A DNA stretch of 7,840 nt from positions 1 through 7,840 of the forward strand of contig CAZSOQ010000245.1 in the NCBI GenBank assembly GCA_964608495.1, read 5' to 3'. The stretch comes from JAKORR01 sp964608495. Lineage in GTDB: Bacteria > Armatimonadota > Zipacnadia > Zipacnadales > FEN-943. Each line of letters starts with the position of its first letter. Positions within the stretch are counted from its first letter, which is position 1. The notes below the pieces were generated by a model that was given only the letters and a program-made list of their open reading frames with translations, searched no databases and was not told the origin of the DNA. The translations under genes were made by a program, and so were the position numbers. Shown piece after piece: positions 1-5,929 of this stretch.

Positions 1-2
1 AG

Positions 3-857
3 GCCGTCATTGCAACGCTATTCCGCGCCTCCGGCTCCCTCGCCATCCTTGTCGTCATCGCCATCTTCGTCTTCCTCTTCCTCGAAGCCGCGCCCGCCTT
101 CAAGCACCAGTCCTTCCTCCACATGCTCGTCGGCACCGAGTGGCGTCCCACCTCCAAGCCCCAGTCCTTCGGCCTGCTGCCGCTGCTCGCAGGCAGCATG
201 ATGGTGACCGTGGCGGCCAGCGTCATCGCGATCCCCCTCGGCCTCGCCGGCGCGATCTACATCGCCGAGTTGGCCTCACCGCGGGCCCAGGCCATCCTCA
301 AGCCGCTGGTCGAGCTCCTCGCGGCCGTGCCTTCCGTGGTGCTCGGCTTCATCGGTCTGACGCTGCTGTCGCCCCTCGTGCGCCGGCTTCTCGGTCTGCC
401 CACGGGTCTCACCGGCTTCACCGCCTCCATCATGCTCGCCTACATGTCCCTGCCCACCATCCTCTCCCTGGCCGATGACGCCATCCGCGCCGTCCCGCGC
501 AGCATCCGCCTGGCCAGCCTGGCCCTGGGCACCACCCGCTGGCAGACTATCCGCTACGCCGTCCTCCCGGCGGCCCGCCCGGGCATTGTGCCTGCGGTCA
601 TGCTGGGCATCGGCCGCGCCATCGGCGAGACCATGACCGTCCTGATGGTCGCTGGCATGGCCGGCGTGGTGCCCACCACGCTCTTCCAGCCCATGCGCAC
701 CATGACCGCCACCATCGCCGCCGAGATGGGCGAGGCCGCCCGCGGCACCGCCCACTTCCACGCCCTCTTCGTCGTCGGCGCCCTGCTCTTCCTCATCACC
801 TTCCTCATCAACCTCGTCGCCGACATCTTCCTGCACAGGGGGCAGGCGCAACGATGA
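3..857 (+). CDS. pstC: Phosphate ABC transporter permease PstC (5' end missing)
   Basis: This is one of the two membrane subunits of the Pst high-affinity phosphate importer and forms the translocation channel with PstA. The reading frame is open from the left edge; the first full codon is at 3, so 284 residues are visible. E. coli PstC has about 319, so a few dozen N-terminal residues are missing. The ATG at 123 is internal: the frame upstream of it encodes the first hydrophobic span (visible residues about 12-29). Further spans lie near 61-90, 103-128, 139-155, 200-222 and 254-277. The binding-protein-dependent permease (EAA-type) loop that docks on the ATPase is at about 169-194 (ASLALGTTRWQTIR, then VLPAARPGI). 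It is followed by GRAIGETMTV (204-213), typical of PstC rather than PstA. The stop codon overlaps the pstA start as ATGA, implying translational coupling. Identity is seen from motifs and operon order; only the N-terminus is unknown. Confidence 0.95.
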   Translation, partial: AVIATLFRASGSLAILVVIAIFVFLFLEAAPAFKHQSFLHMLVGTEWRPTSKPQSFGLLPLLAGSMMVTVAASVIAIPLGLAGAIYIAELASPRAQAILKPLVELLAAVPSVVLGFIGLTLLSPLVRRLLGLPTGLTGFTASIMLAYMSLPTILSLADDAIRAVPRSIRLASLALGTTRWQTIRYAVLPAARPGIVPAVMLGIGRAIGETMTVLMVAGMAGVVPTTLFQPMRTMTATIAAEMGEAARGTAHFHALFVVGALLFLITFLINLVADIFLHRGQAQR

Positions 858-1723
858 CCCGCCTCACCCGCCATCTGGCCCGTGAGCGCCTCATCGAGCG
901 CTTCTGGGTGGCCCTGCTCACGCTGTGCATCGTCCTCATCATCTCGCCCGTCATCTTCGTTGTGGCCTACATCGTCTGGAAGGGCGGCTCGGCCATCTCC
1001 TGGACCTTCCTCACCCAGCCGCCGCTGCACGGCATGCGCGAGGGCGGCATCTTCACCCCCCTCATCGGCACCCTCTATCTCTCCGCCGGCACCATGGTCG
1101 TCAGCGTCCCCCTCGGCGTCCTCGCCGCCATCTACCTGCACGAGTTCGCCCGCCCCGGCCCCCTCGTCCGCGTCATCCGTCTCGCCCTCACCAATCTCGC
1201 CGGCGTCCCTTCGGTTGTCTACGGCCTCTTCGGCCTTGCCGCCTTCGTCATCATCCTCCGCTTCGATACCTCCCTCCTCGCGGGCTCCTGCACCCTCGCC
1301 CTTCTCGTCCTCCCCATCGTCATCACGGCCAGCGAGGAGGCCCTCCGCCAGGTGCCGCACGAGTTCCGGTCCGCCAGCCTCGCCCTCGGCGGCACGCGCT
1401 GGCAGACCGTCCGCAGAATCGTCCTCCCCAACGCCCTGCCCGGCATCCTGACCGGCGTCGTTCTATCCCTCAGCCGCGCCGCCGGCGAGACCGCCCCCAT
1501 CCTCTTCACCGCCGCCGCTTACTACCTCCCCTACGCCCCCAAGACCGTCTTCTCGCCCGTCATGGCCCTCCCGTACCACCTGTACGTCATGGCCACCCAG
1601 GTGCCCGGCGTCCCGCCCGAAGTCCCCTGGGGCACCGCTCTCGTCCTCCTCGTCCTGGTCATGGTGCTCAACGCCGCCGCCATCGTCCTCCGCCAGGTTC
1701 TTCTCAGCCGGCGCCGGTGGTGA
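854..1723 (+). CDS. pstA: Phosphate ABC transporter permease PstA
   Basis: This is the second membrane subunit of the Pst phosphate importer, partner of PstC and dock for PstB at the inner membrane. It has 289 residues, normal for the family. The start ATG overlaps the pstC stop (ATGA), with a short AGG at 844-846 as a possible ribosome site. Hydrophobic spans are visible at about 18-42, 68-95, 112-136, 141-160, 198-222 and 261-283. The EAA-type cytoplasmic loop is at about 171-198 (FRSASLALGGTRWQTVRR, then VLPNALPGI). It is followed by SRAAGETAPILFTA (207-220), the form that separates PstA from PstC. The segment AGVPSVVYGLFG (116-127) is also typical of PstA. The protein ends in a basic tail (LSRRRW), as expected for a cytoplasmic C-terminus. 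Its place between pstC and pstB is the usual order. No broken motif was seen. Confidence 0.96.
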   Translation: MTRLTRHLARERLIERFWVALLTLCIVLIISPVIFVVAYIVWKGGSAISWTFLTQPPLHGMREGGIFTPLIGTLYLSAGTMVVSVPLGVLAAIYLHEFARPGPLVRVIRLALTNLAGVPSVVYGLFGLAAFVIILRFDTSLLAGSCTLALLVLPIVITASEEALRQVPHEFRSASLALGGTRWQTVRRIVLPNALPGILTGVVLSLSRAAGETAPILFTAAAYYLPYAPKTVFSPVMALPYHLYVMATQVPGVPPEVPWGTALVLLVLVMVLNAAAIVLRQVLLSRRRW

Positions 1724-1766
1724 CGGCAAGCCCTACCCGCCCTCGCGCCCCACGCCCGAGGGCCCT

Positions 1767-1773
1767 GAGGTGA
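1767..1773 (+). promoter_or_regulatory. Ribosome binding site of pstB
   Basis: GAGGTGA lies 6 nt upstream of the ATG at 1780. It is a near-perfect Shine-Dalgarno sequence, and it decides the pstB start in favour of the long N-terminus. The alternative in-frame ATG at 1921, just before the conserved ABC domain, has no comparable site at the right distance. Confidence 0.75.
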
Positions 1774-1779
1774 AGTCTG

Positions 1780-2670
1780 ATGTCCGGCGGCACCGACAAT
1801 CCGCGGGAACCGGGCGACCCGGGTCTCTCGACGCCCGACGCCAGCGCGGGCGTCCACACCCTCAAGCCGGGTGTGCGCATCACCAGCGAGCCAGCCGACC
1901 TCCCGCCGGCGCCCGTCAAGATGGAGACCCGCGGCGTCCGCGTCTACTATGGCGAGGACCAGGCCCTCCGCGGCGTGGACCTGGCCGTGCGCGAGCACGA
2001 GATCACCGCCGTCATCGGCCCTTCCGGCAGCGGCAAGTCCTCGCTGCTGCGCTGCCTGAACCGCATGAACGACCTCGTGCCCCAGGTACGCGTGGAGGGG
2101 CAGGTCCTCCTCGAAGGTCAGGACATCTACGCCCCCGACGTGGACGGGGCCCTTATCCGCCGCCGCGTCGGCATGGTCTTCCAGACGCCCAATCCCTTCC
2201 CCCTCACGGTGTTCGAAAACGTGGCCTACGGGCCGCGCCGCCACGGCATCACCGACAGGGCCCAGCTCGAGGGGATCGTCGAGGACAGCCTGCGCAAGGC
2301 CGCCCTCTGGGACGAGATCGTGCAGGACAACGCCCTGCGTCGCACCGCCCTGGGGCTGTCCGGCGGCCAGCAGCAGCGCGTCTGCCTGGCCCGCGTGCTC
2401 GCCGTCGAGCCCGAGGTCATCCTCATGGACGAGCCCGCCTCGGCCCTCGACCCCATCAGCGCCTACCGCATCGAGGAGCTGATGTTGCAGCTACGGCACA
2501 GCTACACTATAGTCCTCGTGACCCGCAACCTCTTCCAGGCCTCACGCGTGGCCGACACCACGGGCGTGCTCATAGACGGCCAGCTCATCGAGTACGGCTC
2601 GACACCGCAAATCTTCGAGCGGCCACGGGACAAGCGCGCCGACGACTACGTCCGCGGCCGCATAGGATAG
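1780..2670 (+). CDS. pstB: Phosphate ABC transporter ATP-binding protein PstB, variant H-loop
   Basis: This is the ATPase of the Pst importer; a PstB dimer on the cytoplasmic side powers phosphate uptake through PstC/PstA. It has 296 residues, compared with about 257 in E. coli. The excess is an N-terminal stretch of about 47 residues rich in Pro, Gly, Ser and Asp, ahead of the usual domain start (METRGVRVYYGED, 48-60). Visible motifs are Walker A GPSGSGKS (80-87), Q-loop Gln135 in VFQTPNPFP, signature LSGGQQQR (193-200), Walker B VILMDEP (213-219; Asp217, Glu218) and D-loop SALD (221-224). The C-terminal DDYVRGRIG matches PstB proteins. The H-loop is odd: where E. coli has VTHNMQQA, this protein has VTRNLFQA, so the switch histidine is Arg249 (codon CGC at 2524-2526). 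The gene starts 56 nt after pstA, with phoU 12 nt downstream. Family assignment is firm; full ATPase activity is assumed, not shown. Confidence 0.95.
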   Translation: MSGGTDNPREPGDPGLSTPDASAGVHTLKPGVRITSEPADLPPAPVKMETRGVRVYYGEDQALRGVDLAVREHEITAVIGPSGSGKSSLLRCLNRMNDLVPQVRVEGQVLLEGQDIYAPDVDGALIRRRVGMVFQTPNPFPLTVFENVAYGPRRHGITDRAQLEGIVEDSLRKAALWDEIVQDNALRRTALGLSGGQQQRVCLARVLAVEPEVILMDEPASALDPISAYRIEELMLQLRHSYTIVLVTRNLFQASRVADTTGVLIDGQLIEYGSTPQIFERPRDKRADDYVRGRIG

Positions 2671-2674
2671 GGGA
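2669..2674 (+). promoter_or_regulatory. Ribosome binding site of phoU
   Basis: AGGGGA overlaps the pstB stop codon (TAG, 2668-2670) and sits 8 nt before the ATG at 2683. This supports that start and suggests phoU is translated from the pstB message. Confidence 0.6.
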
Positions 2675-2682
2675 CCTGCATC

Positions 2683-3414
2683 ATGCCCATGCTTCGCGCC
2701 GCCTTCGCAGCGGACATGGAGGACCTGGAGAAGCAGCTCGTCCGCATGGGCGACTTCGTCGAGTCCATGCTCGCCTCGGCTATCAAGGCCCTCGCCGAGC
2801 AGAACGAGGCCCTGGCCAACGAGGTCATCCTCCGCGACGACCTCGCCGATGAGATGGACCTGACCATCGAGCAGAGGTGCATGCGCCTTCTCGCCCTCCA
2901 GCAGCCCCTCGGCCATGACCTGCGCACCATCGGCACCGCCCTCAAGATCATCGCCGACCTCGAGCGCATCGGCGACTACTCCGTGGACATCGCCCGCGTG
3001 GCCAAGTCCCTCGTCCACGAGCCCTACTTCAAGCCCCTGGTTGACATCCCCGCCATGGCCGCCATAGCAAGCGAGATGCTCCGCGGTGCCATCCGCAGCT
3101 TCGTGAACAAGGACCTCGAGCTCGTGCGCCAGGTGTGTCAGCGCGACGACGAGGTGGATCGCGCCTGGCACTCCCTGCTCCGCGAGCTCATGGCCTCTAT
3201 GGAGCGCGATCCCTCGCTCGTGCGGCAGGCCACGGCCTTCATCCTCGTCGCTCGCTACCTCGAGCGCATCGCCGACCACGTCACCAACATCGCCGAGCGC
3301 GTCAACTACGCCGAGACGGGCGAGATGACCGAGCTCGTGCGCGGCCATCGCCCTCATCTCGGCGATGGACTTGGCGGCGGCCTGCCCGAACGGGACAGCG
3401 ACCCACCCACGTGA
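2683..3414 (+). CDS. phoU: Phosphate transport system regulator PhoU
   Basis: PhoU is a cytoplasmic, metal-binding, all-helical protein that connects the Pst transporter with the PhoR-type sensor kinase and restrains Pho-regulon expression when phosphate is plentiful. This one has 243 residues, the normal length (E. coli 241). The two tandem three-helix repeats are visible. Each carries the family's acidic metal motif of the ExxxDxxxD/N type: LERIGDYSVD (Glu94, Asp98, Asp102) in the first and LERIADHVTN (Glu194, Asp198, Asn202) in the second. LGHDLRTI (76-83) before the first motif is also characteristic. The start at 2683 has a ribosome site on the pstB stop; Met3 is a possible alternative. 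The last 20 or so residues are Gly/Pro/Asp-rich and probably disordered. It is the last gene of the pst cluster proper, and its stop is followed at once by a GC hairpin. Confidence 0.95.
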   Translation: MPMLRAAFAADMEDLEKQLVRMGDFVESMLASAIKALAEQNEALANEVILRDDLADEMDLTIEQRCMRLLALQQPLGHDLRTIGTALKIIADLERIGDYSVDIARVAKSLVHEPYFKPLVDIPAMAAIASEMLRGAIRSFVNKDLELVRQVCQRDDEVDRAWHSLLRELMASMERDPSLVRQATAFILVARYLERIADHVTNIAERVNYAETGEMTELVRGHRPHLGDGLGGGLPERDSDPPT

Positions 3415-3421
3415 TGCTCCC

Positions 3422-3437
3422 GGGGCCACGCGGCCCC
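3422..3437 (+). terminator. Strong GC hairpin after phoU, possible terminator or attenuator
   Basis: GGGGCC (3422-3427) and GGCCCC (3432-3437) form a perfect 6-bp GC stem around the 4-nt loop ACGC, beginning 8 nt after the phoU stop. No T-run follows, so it does not fit a classical intrinsic terminator. It could reduce read-through, stabilise the 3' end of the pst transcript, or have no role. If the next gene were translated from the ATG at 3414 the hairpin would be inside coding sequence. Confidence 0.35.
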
Positions 3438-3473
3438 CGCCCACTCGCCTCGGGAGGTCCGCATCCTGCGACT

Positions 3474-3478
3474 GGAGG
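3474..3478 (+). promoter_or_regulatory. Ribosome binding site deciding the start of the glycosidase-like gene
   Basis: GGAGG lies 7 nt upstream of the ATG at 3486, an ideal arrangement. It favours this start over the in-frame ATG at 3414, which overlaps the phoU stop as TGATG and would add 24 residues ahead of the apparent signal peptide. Confidence 0.65.
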
Positions 3479-3485
3479 CAACGCG

Positions 3486-4880
3486 ATGCTCTCCCTGACA
3501 GCGGCCACGGTACTGCTGCCGGGCCTGTGCCTGGCGGCCGCGGCGCCCGATTCCCCGCAGCGCATCCAGGTCTCCCCGGAGACGCCTTGGTACTGGAGCT
3601 ACGGCGGGCGCACCCTCCTGCTGCTCGGCGGCTCGGACGAGGACAACCTCTTCAACCACCCCGAGCTGATGATGGACAACATGGCCAAGCTGCAGGCCTG
3701 CGGCGGCAACTACGTCCGCGGCACGCTCTCCTGCCGCGACGAGGGCAACGTCTGGCCCTTCCTCCGCACGGGCGACCGGTACGACCTGCGCCGCTTCAAC
3801 CCGGAATTCTGGCAGCGCCTCGAGGACTGCTGCCGCGAGGGCCAGAAGCACGGCGTCGTCATACAGATCGAGGCGTGGGCGACCTTCGACTTCTACCGCG
3901 ACTGCTGGCTGGTCAACCCCTGGAACCCGGCCAACAACGTCAACTACACGGCCGAGGACACGGGCCTCCAGCCCGAGTGGCCCCACCACCCCGCCGGCAA
4001 GTTCCAGCCCTTCTTCGAGACGCCCCCCGAGCTGAAGGACATCGCTGCCGTCCGCCACTTCCAGGAGGCCTTCGTCCGCAAGGTGCTCGACGTCACCTTG
4101 CCCTTCCCCAACGTCCTCTACTGCCTGGACAACGAGACCCGCACGCCCCCGGCCTGGACCCTCTACTGGGGCCGGTTCATCCGGCGCGAGCTCGCGACGC
4201 GCGGGGTCAACGCCAATCTCACCCAGATGTGGGACCCCTGGGACCTGCGCGACGACGCCCACGCCGTCACCTACGGCAACCCGGACGTCTTCAACTTCTG
4301 CGAGGTTTCCCAGAACAACTGGCAGGTCGGCCGGACCCACTACGACCGGCTCCTCTGGTACCGCAACAACCTCAAGACCCAGCCGGGCGGCCCGCGACCG
4401 ATGAACAACGTGAAGGTCTATGGGCGACCCGGAGGTGGCAAGCCCTGCGACCCCGACGAGAACGTCGCCAGGTTCTGGCGCAACATCCTCGCCGGCTGCG
4501 CCAGCACGCGCTTCCATCGCCCGGACAGCGGCCTGGGCCTCAACGACCTGGCCCAGCGGACAATCCGCGCCGCGCGTACCTTCACGGACGCCTTCGACCT
4601 CTTCTCCTGCGAGCCTCGCCCGGACTTACTGCAGGACGCTGGGCCCAGCCAGGCCTACTGCCTCGCCCGCCCGCCGGACCTCTTCGCCCTGTACCTCCCC
4701 AAGGGGGGAGAGGCGGTCGTCAAGACCGCGCCCGCCCAGGGCCTCCGCCTGCGCTGGTTCGACCCCGACACCGCGCTCTTCGCGAAGCCCGAGGCTCTGC
4801 CCGCCGGTGACGAGATCCGGCTCAGGACACCCTCGGCCGGCCGGACATGGCTGGCCCTGGTAGACCGTCCTGCAACCTAG
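3486..4880 (+). CDS. Secreted glycoside-hydrolase-like TIM-barrel protein with C-terminal beta domain
   Basis: This is probably an exported carbohydrate-active protein; its substrate is unknown. It has 464 residues. Residues 1-20 look like a signal peptide (MLSLTAATVLLPGLCLAAAA), although the N-terminus lacks a basic residue. The start at 3414 would supply arginines but a worse signal layout. Residues about 32-375 read like a clan GH-A (beta/alpha)8 barrel: LLLLGGSDEDNLF near the first strand, GNYVRGTL (74-81), VVIQIEAWATFD (124-135), and VLYCLDNETRT (210-220) with Asn216-Glu217 at the usual acid/base position. The family's second glutamate (nucleophile) is not obvious: the expected strand reads NNVKVYGRPGGG (307-318). 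Residues about 388-460 (ALYLPKGGEAVV, RLRWFDPDTA, TWLALVDR) look like the small beta-sandwich found after such barrels (Collagen_bind_2-like). It lies 25 nt before a polysaccharide deacetylase gene. Fold is inferred from motifs; activity is uncertain. Confidence 0.72.
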   Translation: MLSLTAATVLLPGLCLAAAAPDSPQRIQVSPETPWYWSYGGRTLLLLGGSDEDNLFNHPELMMDNMAKLQACGGNYVRGTLSCRDEGNVWPFLRTGDRYDLRRFNPEFWQRLEDCCREGQKHGVVIQIEAWATFDFYRDCWLVNPWNPANNVNYTAEDTGLQPEWPHHPAGKFQPFFETPPELKDIAAVRHFQEAFVRKVLDVTLPFPNVLYCLDNETRTPPAWTLYWGRFIRRELATRGVNANLTQMWDPWDLRDDAHAVTYGNPDVFNFCEVSQNNWQVGRTHYDRLLWYRNNLKTQPGGPRPMNNVKVYGRPGGGKPCDPDENVARFWRNILAGCASTRFHRPDSGLGLNDLAQRTIRAARTFTDAFDLFSCEPRPDLLQDAGPSQAYCLARPPDLFALYLPKGGEAVVKTAPAQGLRLRWFDPDTALFAKPEALPAGDEIRLRTPSAGRTWLALVDRPAT

Positions 4881-4891
4881 CAGCGCTCACC

Positions 4892-4897
4892 GAGGAG
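4892..4897 (+). promoter_or_regulatory. Ribosome binding site of the deacetylase gene
   Basis: GAGGAG is 8 nt upstream of the ATG at 4906, inside the 25-nt gap after the glycosidase-like gene. It supports the start used here and shows the protein has no upstream signal peptide. Confidence 0.65.
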
Positions 4898-4905
4898 ATG
4901 ACACC

Positions 4906-5748
4906 ATGACCGTCTACGCCTGTGCCTACGACCTTGAGAACGAGGACCTCTGCGTCCCCGCCGCGACCAAGCTCGCCGAGATTCACCGCAAGCACGGCTG
5001 CCCCGCCACCTTCTTCTGTGTCGGCCGCGTGGTCGAGAAGCGCGCCGCCGAGCTGCGCGCCGTCTTCGCCGACGACCCGCTCTTCGATCTGCAGTCCCAC
5101 ACCTACGCCCACCGCATGTTGCGCGACCACATCGTCCACGGCCCTGCGATCCCCGTGGACGAGATGTGGGTCGAGATAGGCAAGGCCGCCGACGTCCTCG
5201 CCGAGGAGTTCGGCCGCCGCCCCATCGGCACGCGCTCGGGCTGCGGCTTCGAGTTCGGCATGCAGGGCGAGCCCGAGCGCCTGCGCATTATCGCCGAGTG
5301 CGGCATGGAGTACATCAGCACCCACCTGCGCGGCCCCAAGGAGACGATCCCGGCTCCGCTCACCCAGCCCTACACCTACGCCGACGACGGCTTCCCCGCG
5401 CTCTGGGAGCTGCCGGCCCACGGCTGGCACGACAATGTGCTCAAGGGCTTCACCGGCCACCCGACCATGTTCCCGCCCATCTACCCCTTCGCCGGGCGCC
5501 TCGAGCCCGTGCGCGACGCCCGCGAGGACTTCGAGGCCGCGCGGCCCTGGGTTGACCACGCCGTCGCCGAGGGCATGACCTTCGTGGGCCTGTGCTACCA
5601 CCCCTGGTCGCTGTACCGGCTCGACCCCAACTGCGGCACCATGGACCTGCTGCTGGGCTACCTGCGAGCCCGCGGCATCGAGGTCGTCACCTACACCGAG
5701 CTCTACCGCCGCCTCGCGGCCTGCGGCTGCGACGAGAGCGGATCCTGA
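4906..5748 (+). CDS. Polysaccharide deacetylase family protein (NodB fold, DxE variant)
   Basis: This is a probable metal-dependent hydrolase of the carbohydrate esterase 4 / NodB-homology superfamily, whose members remove acyl groups from sugars or cleave related C-N bonds. It has 280 residues, almost all of them domain. Motif 1, usually TFDDG, is YDLENE: Asp9 is the likely base, and Glu11 would stand in for the metal-binding Asp as in the DxD/DxE subgroup. Motif 2 is HTYAH (His65, His69, metal ligands). Motif 3 is GTRSGCG (Arg110). ELPAHGWHD (168-176) gives the motif-4 Trp, and CYHPWS (230-235, His232) is motif 5. A C-terminal segment, RGIEVVTYTELYRRL (256-270), is typical of the family. 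There is no signal peptide or membrane span, so it is predicted to be cytoplasmic. It follows the secreted glycosidase-like gene by 25 nt, suggesting a joint role in handling an acylated glycan. Substrate is unknown. Confidence 0.85.
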   Translation: MTVYACAYDLENEDLCVPAATKLAEIHRKHGCPATFFCVGRVVEKRAAELRAVFADDPLFDLQSHTYAHRMLRDHIVHGPAIPVDEMWVEIGKAADVLAEEFGRRPIGTRSGCGFEFGMQGEPERLRIIAECGMEYISTHLRGPKETIPAPLTQPYTYADDGFPALWELPAHGWHDNVLKGFTGHPTMFPPIYPFAGRLEPVRDAREDFEAARPWVDHAVAEGMTFVGLCYHPWSLYRLDPNCGTMDLLLGYLRARGIEVVTYTELYRRLAACGCDESGS

Positions 5749-5781
5749 CGAGCGCCGCCAGGCCCGGGGATCTGCGGCTGA

Positions 5782-5803
5782 GAGGGTCCGCCCTGCGGTC
5801 CTC
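5782..5803 (+). terminator. Imperfect hairpin after the deacetylase gene, possible terminator
   Basis: GAGG (5782-5785) pairs with CCTC (5800-5803) and CCGC (5788-5791) with GCGG (5795-5798), separated by a 2x1 internal loop and closed by a 3-nt loop. It lies 33 nt after the deacetylase stop and upstream of the next promoter, where a terminator is expected. There is no T-tract, so intrinsic termination is doubtful. Confidence 0.25.
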
Positions 5804-5832
5804 GATTCCTGATTCGGGTGCCCCAAGAGGTA

Positions 5833-5862
5833 TTGACGAGTATAAGTTTGTCTAGCTATGAT
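5833..5862 (+). promoter_or_regulatory. Sigma70-type promoter upstream of the TPR gene
   Basis: The -35 box TTGACG (5833-5838) and -10 box TATGAT (5857-5862), each one mismatch from consensus, are 18 nt apart. Transcription would start near 5869, giving a leader of about 60 nt before the ATG at 5930. The block 5831-5870 is the only clearly AT-rich stretch of the window. An 11-bp palindrome, GCTATGATAGC (5855-5865), covers the -10 box and could be an operator half-site arrangement or chance. The rest of the 181-nt gap (5749-5929) shows only the hairpin noted separately and no small gene. Confidence 0.6.
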
Positions 5863-5929
5863 AGCAGTTGGCCTCTAGCGATCTTAGTGTCTTCGCGCCA
5901 TGTGCCAGAGCTGAGGCGGTGTCTCGACG

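Noticed and set aside
1770..2852. Open frame of 360 codons on the + strand overlapping pstB and phoU
   Set aside because: The product is a run of Arg, Pro, Gly and His without any recognisable domain, and it covers the certain pstB frame; this is the usual second-frame artefact of high GC.
3354..4517. Long open frame on the - strand (387 codons) opposite the glycosidase-like gene
   Set aside because: It is a shadow of GC-rich codons: the translation is dominated by Val, Gly, Ala, Glu and Asp with no motif or domain, and the + strand frame has signal peptide, ribosome site and family motifs.
3365..4810. Open frame of 481 codons on the + strand overlapping the glycosidase-like gene
   Set aside because: Arg/Pro/Gly-rich low-complexity translation, no signal or motif; the frame of 3486-4880 is clearly the coding one.
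5805..5815. GATTC direct repeat near 5804-5815 as a possible attachment or operator site
   Set aside because: Only two 5-bp copies, no integrase or mobile-element gene nearby, and easily expected by chance.
4822..5826. Open frame of 334 codons on the - strand opposite the deacetylase gene
   Set aside because: Composition is a reverse shadow (Val, Gly, Ala, Glu), no motif, and the + strand has intact NodB motifs.
5841..5846. TATAAG as an alternative -10 box
   Set aside because: No acceptable -35 hexamer lies 16-18 nt upstream (the sequence there is GC-rich), while TTGACG/TATGAT forms a better pair.
5592..5855. Small + strand open frame running from the deacetylase gene into the intergenic gap
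   Set aside because: It begins inside the deacetylase frame, its product is Pro/Arg-rich without motif, and it has no ribosome site.
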